Notes: generated by a model not told the origin, from the sequence alone. Numbered from the stretch's first letter, positions 1 to 7,375 are shown. The stretch: DNA of 42,076 nt from Halanaerobiales bacterium (GCA_016278415.1 JADQBV010000146.1:1-42076); one strand, 5' to 3'. Made by a program: numbers and translations.

Positions 1-178
1 TATTGATTAAAGATCCCGCGTTATTTAATTTAATAAATTCTGTTGTTATTTTATTTCCACACTGACCTACACCTATTAGGGCAATTTTAAATTTATTATG
101 ATCTGCATCTTCTCTTAATGTAAATGGTTCTAATTTTAATTCTTTGAATCCTTTTGCATATTCTTTCATTAGTTCCAA
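1..178 (-). CDS. tubZ: TubZ-like tubulin/FtsZ-family partition GTPase (5' part only)
   Basis: The reading frame runs off the left edge of the window, so only the first 59 residues are visible. It starts at TTG 178 behind a GAGGTG site; ATG 169 is an in-frame alternative. Residues 32-44 read IALIGVGQCGNKI, the tubulin-superfamily nucleotide-binding loop (GxGQxGN), following a short charged N-terminal extension. Tubulin-like GTPases with this loop that sit just downstream of a small winged-helix gene and iterons are plasmid or phage segregation proteins (TubZ), which form treadmilling filaments that move plasmid copies. The gene lies about 25 bp behind the TubR-like gene and is probably co-transcribed. 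Chromosomal FtsZ is the alternative, but it has no such partner gene or iterons. The tubulin signature motif and C-terminal tail are outside the window. Confidence 0.75.
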   Translation of the reverse strand, partial: MELMKEYAKGFKELKLEPFTLREDADHNKFKIALIGVGQCGNKITTEFIKLNNAGSLIN

Positions 179-202
179 TTCTAACACCTCACAATTATTT
201 TT

Positions 203-628
203 TTATAGATTAGGCTTTTTTAAAATTCCTCGATTTAATAATTCTGTACATACTTGAATTCCACGTTTTGTAAGAAACAGAGGCCTTTCCCTTTGTCGGT
301 CCTTGGGCCCGTGATATATTAATGTTGCTCCGTCTAAAAAGCTTATAATATTATTGCATCTGGGCTTTGTTATATTAATCTTCGCATCAATAAATGTATT
401 GTTTGCTTTATCTAATTTGCTTGAATTTACTTTTAGTTCCATTATCTGCTTCTTGGTAACCCCACCACTATCAAGACTATTCATTTTTTTTACTTCATCA
501 TTTAAAAATTCTTGTAGTACCTTTATTACAGCTTCATCTTCATCGCTTTTTATCATCTCACATATCATTTCTAAATGACTTTTATCAAATTTAATATCTC
601 TATACTTCTCTGCTATAACTGCATCCAT
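203..628 (-). CDS. tubR: TubR-like centromere-binding winged-helix protein
   Basis: A protein of about 141 residues from ATG 628 (a GTG at 646 is in frame but is preceded by no ribosome site). Its second half looks like a winged helix: a helix pair around ITKPRCNNIISFL, a charged wing, then LFLTKRGIQV, a pattern common in MarR/ArsR-type folds. The first half is helical and acidic. Position is the stronger evidence: it sits directly upstream of a TubZ-like gene and downstream of GGTAACC iterons that overlap its own promoter. TubR proteins bind such iterons (tubC), load plasmid DNA onto TubZ filaments and repress their own operon. I infer the same here; sequence similarity to known TubR proteins is too weak to see by eye. 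Confidence 0.6.
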   Translation of the reverse strand: MDAVIAEKYRDIKFDKSHLEMICEMIKSDEDEAVIKVLQEFLNDEVKKMNSLDSGGVTKKQIMELKVNSSKLDKANNTFIDAKINITKPRCNNIISFLDGATLIYHGPKDRQRERPLFLTKRGIQVCTELLNRGILKKPNL

Positions 629-653
629 CAATTCACCACCGTTCACTCTTTAT

Positions 654-826
654 GGTTACCCTTTGTATGTATTTGTTTTCAATAGTTCTATCTTCCTAAG
701 ATAATAGTATGGTAACCTTTGGTAACCTTTTTCTTTAATTATATATACATCTTATTGTTTGGTCAAGACATTTATGGTAACTAATGGTTTACTTATATTT
801 TTATATAGGGTAACCAATGGTTATAC
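654..826. repeat. GGTAACC iterons, candidate tubC centromere and operator
   Basis: Copies or near copies of GGTAACC / GGTTACC occur at 654-660, 711-717, 721-727, 776-781, 786-792, 809-815 and 819-826. The pair at 711 and 721 is spaced exactly 10 bp. The last four form two inverted pairs (776-792 and 809-825) about 33 bp apart, close to three helical turns. They flank and overlap the promoter of the minus-strand TubR/TubZ-like genes. This arrangement fits a type III partition centromere that also serves as the autoregulatory operator. Confidence 0.7.
738..766 (-). promoter_or_regulatory. Promoter of the tubR-tubZ operon
   Basis: On the minus strand, TTGACC (766-761) and TATAAT (743-738) are separated by exactly 17 bp. 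The transcription start would fall at about 731, immediately followed by the GGTTACC pair at 711-727, so a protein bound there would block initiation. No other comparable promoter was seen in front of the tubR-like gene. Confidence 0.65.
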
Positions 827-918
827 TATCGTTATCATTTATTTTTTCTCTATACCAGGTTTATTTAACTCCATTAAAACCAATATTGAAACCATTAAAC
901 ATGGATTCTGTATAATTA

Positions 919-935
919 TGTCGAATATTGTCGTT
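919..935 (+). promoter_or_regulatory. Tandem TGTCG boxes (Spo0A-box-like) upstream of the agr-like operon
   Basis: TGTCGAA at 919-925 matches the Spo0A box consensus TGNCGAA, and TGTCGTT follows at 929-935, one helical turn (10 bp) later in the same orientation. A weak -10 (TAATAT, 979-984) lies downstream, then the ribosome site of the first operon gene. The operon encodes a response regulator whose C-terminus may be Spo0A-like, so the boxes could be its own target, or that of the host Spo0A. A repeat of CCATTAAA at 871 and 892 (about 21 bp apart) lies just upstream and may also be regulatory. Confidence 0.45.
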
Positions 936-1008
936 TATTTCCCTTTTTTCATTCTTTTATTTTTTGTTAGTCTTAATTTAATATAAAAAAAGGTGGTGAC
1001 TGATAAAT

Positions 1009-1866
1009 ATGGATATTGTTAGCTTAAAGGATTTCTTCTTAGTAAGTATTCCCGAAACTTTTTTATCTGTTTTAATTGGTGTTATAATTTCAAAAGGTAG
1101 AAGTTACATAGATTACAGTTTGGCATTTATAACTAAGCTATTAACTTCAGTAATTTTTATTTCAGTATTATTAATTATTAGTAGGAGCTATAACACTAGT
1201 TTTATAATAATTACTCTTACATCTCTATTGATATATATTCTAGGTTTCAAATTGATATGGAAGTTCAATAGTAGTCTTAGCATCTTAAATGGACTTATAG
1301 TTTTGCATATATTAATGCTATCTGAAAATCTAACAGTTCAACCACTATATAGTTTTATAGTAAGCATGATTGAAAATTATAATTTCTTTGATGCCAGAAT
1401 CTGGTGGAGTATACCAACTCGAATAATTCAAATTATCACACTAATTATTCTATTTAAGCTAAACTTTACACTAAAAAACAATCCCTTATTCAAATTTAAA
1501 TTTAAAGACTTGAAATATCACAGAAAAATTACTATAAGTATTTTGTTAACATTTTTAACTTGGTCTATATTCTTAAATGCCAATTATGCCTCAATTTTTA
1601 TAACTATAGTTACAAATAATCTTCCAAATGATCTGTTCAAAGCAAATCTATATAATATATTATTTTCTACAATAGTCTTTTTATCTTACGCTATTATATC
1701 CTTCATAAGAACAGTGAAATATGAGGGATATAAGGATATAGGGGATAGATCTCCTGAAGAGCTTTTCCCACTGATGCTATCAGTGAGTAACTGCAAACAG
1801 AGAGAAAAATTCCGTAAAATGCTTCAAGAATACGAGGCAATTGATTATACTAAGGAGGTGAACTAA
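1009..1866 (+). CDS. Multi-pass membrane protein, candidate peptide receptor without kinase domain
   Basis: A 285-residue protein with about seven hydrophobic segments covering roughly residues 10-250, then a charged C-terminal tail of about 50 residues. It occupies the place an AgrC receptor kinase would have in an agr operon, and its size matches the membrane half of AgrC. No H-box, N-box or G-box of a histidine kinase is present; the gene simply stops and the AgrD-like gene begins 1 bp later. It could be a receptor that signals without phosphotransfer, an exporter or immunity protein for the peptide, or the remains of a truncated kinase gene. I do not recognise a family. The start ATG 1009 follows AGGTGG at some distance. 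Confidence 0.6.
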   Translation: MDIVSLKDFFLVSIPETFLSVLIGVIISKGRSYIDYSLAFITKLLTSVIFISVLLIISRSYNTSFIIITLTSLLIYILGFKLIWKFNSSLSILNGLIVLHILMLSENLTVQPLYSFIVSMIENYNFFDARIWWSIPTRIIQIITLIILFKLNFTLKNNPLFKFKFKDLKYHRKITISILLTFLTWSIFLNANYASIFITIVTNNLPNDLFKANLYNILFSTIVFLSYAIISFIRTVKYEGYKDIGDRSPEELFPLMLSVSNCKQREKFRKMLQEYEAIDYTKEVN

Positions 1867-1867
1867 C

Positions 1868-2002
1868 ATGAAGAAAAAACTATTTTTAGGTACCATCGTT
1901 ACATTTGCACTTACATCTTTTTCTTTTTTAATTAATATACTACCTACAACTAACTGTGCATTAATGGCCAGAACTAGAAGACTACCAGACATGATGAAAT
2001 AG
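1868..2002 (+). CDS. agrD: AgrD-like cyclic autoinducing peptide precursor
   Basis: A 44-residue ORF with an excellent ribosome site (AAGGAGGTG), beginning 1 bp after the preceding stop. It has the three-part build of AgrD: a basic, amphipathic hydrophobic leader (residues 1-26), a core containing the only cysteine (Cys30, in TTNCALMA), and a charged tail with a proline (RLPDMMK). AgrB peptidases cut between core and tail and join the new C-terminus to the cysteine as a thiolactone; a ring of Cys30-Ala-Leu-Met-Ala would be the usual five residues. An AgrB-like gene lies two genes downstream. The exact ring and the N-terminal cut cannot be read from sequence. The arginine-rich tail is unusual beside the acidic tails of many AgrD proteins. 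Confidence 0.72.
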   Translation: MKKKLFLGTIVTFALTSFSFLINILPTTNCALMARTRRLPDMMK

Positions 2003-2033
2003 TATTTAGGGAGCTTTGCTCCTTAATTACTAT
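2000..2033 (+). other. Intercistronic hairpin after the agrD-like gene
   Basis: The sequence between the agrD-like stop codon and the next gene can fold as TTAGGGAGC / GCTCCTTAA around a TTT loop, with TAGTA and TACTA at the base. No U-run follows, so it is unlikely to be a full terminator. It could stabilise the peptide-coding part of the message or reduce expression of the regulator downstream. Confidence 0.35.
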
Positions 2034-2053
2034 TATTGAGGTGAACTTTATTA

Positions 2054-2689
2054 ATGAATCCTGAAATTTTTATAGTAGATGATTATCAAATCCAATTAAA
2101 TAACCTTACCAAATTTTTAAAGCAACAATATCCTCATTTAATAATAATAGGTTTCACTGATCCAGTAGAAGCTCTGGAGCAAATTATTATGAATAAACCT
2201 GAAATATTGATACTCGATCATGCTATGCCACGTCTTGAAGGTGCAGAGCTTTTAAAAATAGTAAAAAAAGTTTATACACCCCATACAACAATATTAATTA
2301 GTATGCTTGATCAATATGCTGAACTTTATGATTATTATTTACCCAAACCTTATCATTATCTAGAGCTTAAGACATTGATTGATACTGTACTTGAAGATAT
2401 CTATAAAAAATTAAATATTGAAATTGATGGGGCCTTGAGTGGAGTAGATGGGAGTATAAAAGATAAAATCTTTTTAAAAAACGTATTAATATTATTACAG
2501 GACATTGTCGATGATGAACAACCTCAAAACGCAAGCATTTATAAGCTTGTATCAGAAAAAATGGATAGCCCACCGGATACGGTTAGAAAACACATGAAAA
2601 GAATTCGAAATAAAAATCAGGATAAATTCGGAAAAGTTAGCACTTTAGAGCTATTAAAAAAAATATTAAAGAAAATAAGAAAGGGTTAG
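2054..2689 (+). CDS. Response regulator with C-terminal helix-turn-helix (possibly Spo0A-like)
   Basis: 211 residues. Residues 1-120 form a receiver domain with every key residue: Asp9/Asp10, the phosphoacceptor Asp55 in ILILDHAMP, Ser83 and Lys98. The remaining 90 residues hold a helix-turn-helix region (SIYKLVSEKMDSPPDTVRK and the helix after it) whose layout recalls the Spo0A effector domain rather than the LytTR domain of classical AgrA. It is therefore probably a phosphorylation-controlled transcription factor. No histidine kinase is encoded next to it, so a host kinase may supply the phosphate. It sits between the peptide precursor and the AgrB-like peptidase and probably reads out the peptide signal. 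The receiver call is firm; the Spo0A resemblance is tentative. Confidence 0.75.
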   Translation: MNPEIFIVDDYQIQLNNLTKFLKQQYPHLIIIGFTDPVEALEQIIMNKPEILILDHAMPRLEGAELLKIVKKVYTPHTTILISMLDQYAELYDYYLPKPYHYLELKTLIDTVLEDIYKKLNIEIDGALSGVDGSIKDKIFLKNVLILLQDIVDDEQPQNASIYKLVSEKMDSPPDTVRKHMKRIRNKNQDKFGKVSTLELLKKILKKIRKG

Positions 2690-2691
2690 CT

Positions 2692-3294
2692 ATGGATATT
2701 ATTTATGACTTTTCAGATAAGTTAGGTAAATATCTTAGTCAATTTGCTGACGAGGAGAAGCTCCATGGCAAATTGACTAAAAAAGATATCGAACAAATAT
2801 TAATATTTTGGGTTGAAAACCTTATGTTTGCAATTGTTTGGCTTGTTCCCTTATTTGCAATAGCGCATTTTTTAAATATAAAATTTTTAGTAGCTGTATT
2901 TATACTTATATTTTTACCTATAAGAAAAACCTTTGGAGGATGGCATGCTCCTAATGATCTAACATGTACTGTAGTTAGTATTATTTTTCCCATTGGAATA
3001 AGTATTTTAGCAACTAATCTAGTGGTGCCCCTTTATTTTATTATTTTTGCTTATTTATTTGCCCTTTGTAGCGTTTTTTATAAAGGAATAGTAGAAAACC
3101 CTAAGGAGCCTATAAGTGATGAAAGAAAGGCAAAACTGTGGCTCATAGGAATAATATTTTTACTGTTTATATTCATAACACATATTATGATCATAATTTC
3201 AAATAAAATTTTAATTAGTAATACAATGACTTTAGCTATTCTTTTAGGATTCCTGAACCTTTATTTAGTTCGCACCAGGAGAACCAGGAGGTGA
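2692..3294 (+). CDS. agrB: AgrB-like membrane peptidase processing the AgrD-like peptide
   Basis: A 200-residue integral membrane protein of typical AgrB length. It carries the family signature RKTFGGWHAPNDLTC with His85 and Cys92, the same seven-residue spacing as the catalytic His and Cys of staphylococcal AgrB. About five hydrophobic segments follow or surround this motif, and the C-terminus is basic (RTRRTRR). AgrB cleaves the AgrD tail and makes the thiolactone intermediate in the cytoplasmic membrane. The gene starts 2 bp after the response regulator ends. The last codons carry the ribosome site of the next small gene, so the two are translationally linked. Confidence 0.88.
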   Translation: MDIIYDFSDKLGKYLSQFADEEKLHGKLTKKDIEQILIFWVENLMFAIVWLVPLFAIAHFLNIKFLVAVFILIFLPIRKTFGGWHAPNDLTCTVVSIIFPIGISILATNLVVPLYFIIFAYLFALCSVFYKGIVENPKEPISDERKAKLWLIGIIFLLFIFITHIMIIISNKILISNTMTLAILLGFLNLYLVRTRRTRR

Positions 3295-3299
3295 CAAAG

Positions 3300-3488
3300 T
3301 TGAAAGCAACAGAAATAAAAAAAGAGATCCAGGAAGAATTCGGTCATGAGCTCGCCAAAGTCCAAACCAATCCTAAATCTCTCTACAAACTATTTAATGA
3401 GTTGAATCTGCAGCTAAAAGATTCTGATACGGATATAAAAATTTTAGCAGCTGCTGTTTTAAAAGACGTACTAGGATTCTCTATATAG
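3300..3488 (+). CDS. Small helical protein at the end of the agr-like operon
   Basis: 62 residues from TTG 3300, placed 8 nt after an AGGAGG that overlaps the end of agrB; an upstream in-frame GTG lies inside that ribosome site and is unlikely to be used. The protein is charged and predicted helical, with no cysteines or membrane segments. Its stop codon lies in the loop of the operon terminator. No family is recognised. Its place suggests a role in peptide signalling, for example as an adaptor or inhibitor, but nothing in the sequence shows this. Confidence 0.55.
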   Translation: MKATEIKKEIQEEFGHELAKVQTNPKSLYKLFNELNLQLKDSDTDIKILAAAVLKDVLGFSI

Positions 3489-3503
3489 AGAATCCTTTTT
3501 TTT
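3473..3503 (+). terminator. Rho-independent terminator of the agr-like operon
   Basis: A perfect 10-bp stem, AGGATTCTCT and AGAGAATCCT around the loop ATAT (3473-3496), is followed by a run of T residues. It overlaps the last codons of the preceding gene and separates this operon from the convergent helicase gene. Confidence 0.9.
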
Positions 3504-3584
3504 ATGTATTTTTAAATTATAACATATTATAAGTTAATTCTATATATAACTTATTAGTAATTTATAAATAGGCTAACATTACCA

Positions 3585-5534
3585 TTAACTAATCTCATCT
3601 ATAATTTCTTTTCCTTTTCTTTTAATAGATATTTTTTCTATCTCTTCTACAAATCTAGATGTTGTATCAGCTGATAATAAATAAAGGTTTTCTTTTGCCC
3701 TAGTTAATGCAACATACATAAGTCTTCTTTCTTCATCTAATTCTTCTCCAGTATATTTTTTTGATTCTCCTATACTCATCACAGAAGGAATAACCCCCTC
3801 ATTTAATTCAATTAGAAATACATTTTTAAATTCTAGCCCCTTAGAACTATGAAAAGTAGATAAAGTAATTGCATTTTTGTCCTTGTTTGATGTAGACTCT
3901 ATGATATTTTTTTGTAGTTTTCCAATCCTATTCCAAAACCCTGTAATTGTTTTTTCTCCTTGAGTAAAATACTTTAGTAGTTCAATATATCTAGCATATG
4001 TTGATTTTTCATATCCTCCATATCCACTATAAGAAGACAATCTACCTAAATAATCCTTATATTTCATTTCCTCAAGTATGTAATTAACGGCCTCAGAAGG
4101 TTCCATGTATTTTAATTTATCTAGATGTTTCTCAAATTCCTCCATAGCTCTTCTTTGCTCTGTTGTAGTTCCAGTGATTTTATTAAATGTTTCAAAAATA
4201 CTTTCTCTTGTCAGTTGTTTATTATATACATCCGTTACTTGCTGCCTAGTTATAAAAAGCTTAAATTTACTAAAAATCTGCATCAAAGACTCCACAGTCC
4301 ATTTATCATCAGCTAATAATAAAACTGCAATAATATCATTTTTTATCCAATGTCTGAAAAAATTTAAATTACCATCTTTTATGTAAAATGGAATTCTTTT
4401 TCTAATCATTTGATGCACTAACCTGATAACTGAAAGGTTATCTCTAAATAAAACAGCTGTTTCCTTTAATTCATCCATGTAATTGTCTTTAATTTCATCA
4501 ACAATAAAAGTATTTTGTTCCGTAATACTATTAAATTTTTTTATATTTAAATCCTTTTCAATATAACTATTAGACTTAATTTCTTTATCAAATCTTACTT
4601 TGTTTTTCTCTATGAACTCTTTACTAATTTCTACAATTGTCTTAGTAGAGCGATAATTTCTATCTAAATAAAACTGTTTTACTGTAGGATACTCTTTAAT
4701 AAAGTTCATAAGTAGTCCTGGATTACTTCCCCTATAACTATATATACATTGATCATCATCTGCTATAAGAACAAGGCTTCCAGCTGCACCTGCAATCATC
4801 CTTGCTATTTTGTATTGATAATATGACATATCCTGTGCCTCATCTACCTGAATGAACTCATATTTGTTTTGGTATCTATTTCTTAGTTCATAATTATCTT
4901 TCAGCAAGTTATAACACATGAAGATCATGTCATCGTAATCAATCATATTATTCTTTGTTTTATAATTTTCATATTCATTGTACAGATATTCAAAACTCAT
5001 TACTTTTGAAGCTTTTCTATGTGTCTTTTTAGTCCATCCATTATTTTTTGCATAACTTATGGTTTCAAGTATTTTTTCTATTTCCCTAGCTGATGCTTCT
5101 TTTTTGGTTAAATCATAATATAATTTTTTAAGTATGTTTTTTTTGGTTATTCTTGAATGACCTTTTTCAATAATATGTATTTTAGAATTCGTCTTATATG
5201 TGTAATAACCTATAACAGATAGGGCAAAACTATGGATAGTAGAGAATTTAACTTTGTTTCTTTCAAGCATATGGATTTTACCATTAAAGAGTTCATCAAA
5301 TCTATTTTTTATATCATTTGCTGAAGCTATTGAATAAGACAGAGCTAGGATCTTTTCTGGCTTAACTTTTTCTTTTTCTATCAATTGGCCTATTCTAGCA
5401 CAAGTTATAGTTGTTTTACCACTACCTGCAGTAGATAGAAATAGGGCAGGCCCATATAAATGATTAACCATATTTAGTTGTTGATCATTAAATGATAACC
5501 CATTTTTTTCTTTTAGAGCTTTAATTATATCCAT
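3585..5534 (-). CDS. UvrD/PcrA-like superfamily 1 DNA helicase
   Basis: About 649 residues from ATG 5534, which has GAGG six bases upstream; ATG 5546 is in frame but lacks a site. Superfamily 1A motifs appear in order: Q-motif-like FNDQQLNMV, Walker A STAGSGKTT (Lys40), motif II QVDEAQDMS, motif III ADDDQCIYSYRG, motif IV region DRNYRST, motif V TFHSSKGLEFKNVF and motif VI RRLMYVALTRAKENLYL. This is an ATP-driven 3'-5' helicase of PcrA type. It is slightly shorter than PcrA (about 720). Small Gram-positive plasmids borrow PcrA from the host; a plasmid-borne copy next to the replication iterons suggests a part in plasmid replication, transfer or repair. It is transcribed alone, toward the agr-like operon. 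Confidence 0.92.
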   Translation of the reverse strand: MDIIKALKEKNGLSFNDQQLNMVNHLYGPALFLSTAGSGKTTITCARIGQLIEKEKVKPEKILALSYSIASANDIKNRFDELFNGKIHMLERNKVKFSTIHSFALSVIGYYTYKTNSKIHIIEKGHSRITKKNILKKLYYDLTKKEASAREIEKILETISYAKNNGWTKKTHRKASKVMSFEYLYNEYENYKTKNNMIDYDDMIFMCYNLLKDNYELRNRYQNKYEFIQVDEAQDMSYYQYKIARMIAGAAGSLVLIADDDQCIYSYRGSNPGLLMNFIKEYPTVKQFYLDRNYRSTKTIVEISKEFIEKNKVRFDKEIKSNSYIEKDLNIKKFNSITEQNTFIVDEIKDNYMDELKETAVLFRDNLSVIRLVHQMIRKRIPFYIKDGNLNFFRHWIKNDIIAVLLLADDKWTVESLMQIFSKFKLFITRQQVTDVYNKQLTRESIFETFNKITGTTTEQRRAMEEFEKHLDKLKYMEPSEAVNYILEEMKYKDYLGRLSSYSGYGGYEKSTYARYIELLKYFTQGEKTITGFWNRIGKLQKNIIESTSNKDKNAITLSTFHSSKGLEFKNVFLIELNEGVIPSVMSIGESKKYTGEELDEERRLMYVALTRAKENLYLLSADTTSRFVEEIEKISIKRKGKEIIDEIS

Positions 5535-5657
5535 AGAAATCCTCATTTCTTTAAACTCTTTATTATAGTAGTTATTTAAATTATATCATTACAAATAAAG
5601 AAAATAAAAAGTTAAAATTACCAGAGTTCTTAATCTAGAGATTTAGTAATATTTAAC

Positions 5658-5700
5658 ATTAGATAAATATTAAGTTAGAAAAATATAAAATTAGATAAAT
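5658..5700. repeat. Direct repeat ATTAGATAAAT upstream of the helicase gene
   Basis: ATTAGATAAAT occurs at 5658-5668 and again at 5690-5700, 32 bp apart, in very AT-rich DNA between the helicase start and the replication iterons. The spacing is the same as that of the iterons nearby, so this could be an AT-rich unwinding segment of the origin or part of the helicase promoter region. No clear promoter was identified. Confidence 0.35.
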
Positions 5701-5762
5701 TTAGGACAAAAGTCAGTAAGGTATAAATGAGTAGTATCAATGATTATAGGGGTTACACAAAA

Positions 5763-5902
5763 AATAAATTTGCGTTAGTGGAATATTTTAAAAATAAATT
5801 TGCGTTGAAGGGATACATAAAAAAATAAATTTGCGTTGAAGTATGGGAGTAATTATATAAATTTGCGTTGAAAGGTGTGGAAAAATTTATATTTGCGTTG
5901 AA
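5763..5902. repeat. Five phased replication iterons
   Basis: Five direct repeats of (A/T)ATAAATTTGCGTTGAA. Their TTGCGTT cores start at 5770, 5800, 5831, 5863 and 5893, giving spacings of 30, 31, 32 and 30 bp, close to three helical turns. The first copy has GTTAGTG in place of GTTGAAG, and the fifth TTATATTTGCGTTGAA. They lie just downstream of the initiator gene in AT-rich DNA. Same-face initiator sites of this kind are typical of an iteron-controlled plasmid origin, so this is the best candidate for the replication origin of the element. Confidence 0.7.
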
Positions 5903-5934
5903 CACACAAGAAATTTAGATTTTTATTAAAATAG

Positions 5935-5967
5935 AAAAACTACCCAGTAAAAAATGGGTAGTTTTTT
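5935..5967. terminator. Bidirectional terminator after the rep gene
   Basis: AAAACTACCCA and TGGGTAGTTTT form an 11-bp stem, with A-rich sequence on one side and TTTTTT on the other, so it can end transcripts from either strand. It separates the minus-strand rep gene from the iterons, keeping transcription out of the presumed origin. A second inverted repeat, TACTAGG/CCTAGTA around 6029-6051, lies closer to the rep stop codon. Confidence 0.7.
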
Positions 5968-6075
5968 GATTAATTTTTTTTAAAAAATAAAGATTATATT
6001 ATTATAAATATTTTTAAACACTACAAAGTACTAGGCAGGGTATACCTAGTAACAAGTAATTAGAAAGTTATGGTT

Positions 6076-7131
6076 TTATTTAATTTTATTATCTTGATTG
6101 TTATAGAGCCAGTTATCAATACATCTTCTTATGTAGGCACATTTATCTGTGACGTTATCATTAAGAGTTCCAGATGATTGATAAGCTAGTAAGCCGGCCA
6201 TGAATGGAACTTGTCCATATTGATTAAGCATTTGTGTAAGATCTTCAAATTCTTTTCTGGCCTGAAAACAGTCTTTCATTCCGAAAGTATCTATGCATCC
6301 TAATACTTGATTGAATATATTAGGATATTTTTTAATGATTGAAAGATTTTCATTTTTAGGTTTAAATAATTTAGTTATTAAACTATAAGCTTTAATAACA
6401 AACTTTGTTTGTTTACGGTCATAAGTGAGTGTTTCATCAAATACAAATCCTATATTTTCTAGCTTAAGATGAGATTCTTCTAATATTTTTCTGGAGGTTC
6501 TTTTCATTGCACTTAGCAAAGTTGATTCATTTAAATCTTTTTCTATTTTAACACCATGAATTATTTCAGCATATGTAAGATTTTTATTTTTTGACTTAAC
6601 AGATTCTAATTTAGCTAAAGTATTCTTGAAGATAGTTGAAAATTCATATAAAAACAGTGAAATTGTACCTTTATCTGCCTTTAATATGGTGTTTTCAAAT
6701 ATTTCTTTAGGTAGTTGTAAAAAGTTTTTAATTTTACGCATACGTCTGTATCCTGTTATGTAAATATCTTGATCATTATCTTTATTTTTATATGAATGTA
6801 CTTTAAGTAATAATTTTGCTTCATACATGTCCTTAAGGCATTGTTGTACGGTGCGGATCTTCATGCCAAGAGCTGAAGCAATTTTTTTTGTGTTAATATT
6901 TACGACACGCCCAAATTCATCATTTTTTAAATATATATCTTCTTCAACTGATTCAGTAATGTCTTTCATCTTAATCTTTTCATTTTTATTTGCTAGGAGG
7001 CAAAGGTATGTATATATATGAAAACAACCCTTACTTTGCTCTAGCAGCCTTTCAATCATAAATCCAGGAACCTGTACGGTTTCATAATCTGGATTGTAGT
7101 TGAAATTAATACTTACTTGACATGTTGCCAT
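6076..7131 (-). CDS. Plasmid replication initiator protein (winged-helix type)
   Basis: 351 residues from ATG 7131, which is 7 bases behind AAAGGGGG; the longer frame to 7203 has no ribosome site. It is a mostly helical protein with a DNA-binding region near residues 85-130 (IASALGMKIRTVQQCLKDMYEAKLL, a classic helix-turn-helix with wing) and a hydrophilic C-terminal half. I do not recognise a specific Rep family from motifs. The call rests on the winged helix, the size, the adjacent iterons and the long structured leader with a convergent small RNA, all features of plasmid initiator genes. A transcription regulator is the alternative. It should bind the iterons at 5763-5902 and recruit the host replisome. 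Confidence 0.65.
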   Translation of the reverse strand: MATCQVSINFNYNPDYETVQVPGFMIERLLEQSKGCFHIYTYLCLLANKNEKIKMKDITESVEEDIYLKNDEFGRVVNINTKKIASALGMKIRTVQQCLKDMYEAKLLLKVHSYKNKDNDQDIYITGYRRMRKIKNFLQLPKEIFENTILKADKGTISLFLYEFSTIFKNTLAKLESVKSKNKNLTYAEIIHGVKIEKDLNESTLLSAMKRTSRKILEESHLKLENIGFVFDETLTYDRKQTKFVIKAYSLITKLFKPKNENLSIIKKYPNIFNQVLGCIDTFGMKDCFQARKEFEDLTQMLNQYGQVPFMAGLLAYQSSGTLNDNVTDKCAYIRRCIDNWLYNNQDNKIK

Positions 7132-7263
7132 AAAAAAACCCCCTTTGTCCAATTCATAATATTTTGAATTATGACCCAAAGAGAGCTCGGATTTATTTGA
7201 CAAATTTTATGCTAAAACCTAGTAATTTGTTGGTTTTTAACATAAATTTTTTTAAAAATAGTG

Positions 7264-7292
7264 TTGTAATTATACCATGATAATGATATAAT
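7264..7292 (+). promoter_or_regulatory. Promoter for a small antisense RNA opposite the rep leader
   Basis: TTGTAA (7264-7269) and TATAAT (7287-7292) are spaced exactly 17 bp on the plus strand. A transcript starting near 7299 would run into the hairpin at 7325-7363 and end in the following T-rich stretch. On the opposite strand, a TATAAT with extended -10 TGG (7274-7269) preceded by TTGACA (7303-7298) overlaps it, but at 23-bp spacing. Confidence 0.5.
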
Positions 7293-7298
7293 TATATT

Positions 7299-7375
7299 GT
7301 CAATTAAATAAGAATTCTCTTTGGGAGCTGCTAAATCAACTTTGGACGGAAGATTAGCAGCTCGTTTGCTTTTTT
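7299..7375 (+). ncRNA. Putative counter-transcribed RNA controlling rep
   Basis: About 75 nt, from the promoter at 7264-7292 to an intrinsic terminator: GAGCTGCTAA (7325-7334) pairs with TTAGCAGCTC (7354-7363) around a 19-nt loop, followed by GTTTGCTTTTTT. It is fully complementary to the rep leader if rep is transcribed from the promoter at 7445-7473. No ORF with a ribosome site lies in it. Small antisense RNAs in this position set plasmid copy number in many Gram-positive plasmids, by attenuating the rep message. Confidence 0.5.

Noticed and set aside
759..986. 75-residue plus-strand ORF upstream of the agr-like operon
   Set aside because: It overlaps the partition iterons and the TGTCG boxes, has no ribosome site, and its hydrophobic translation comes from T-rich non-coding DNA.
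1009..1866. Full AgrC histidine kinase
   Set aside because: No H, N or G box is found in this frame or in neighbouring frames before the agrD-like gene, so kinase remains are not present here.
7197..7225. TTGACA followed by TAGTAA on the plus strand as an antisense promoter
   Set aside because: The -35 is perfect, but the -10 matches poorly and the start would lie upstream of the better-spaced promoter at 7264-7292.
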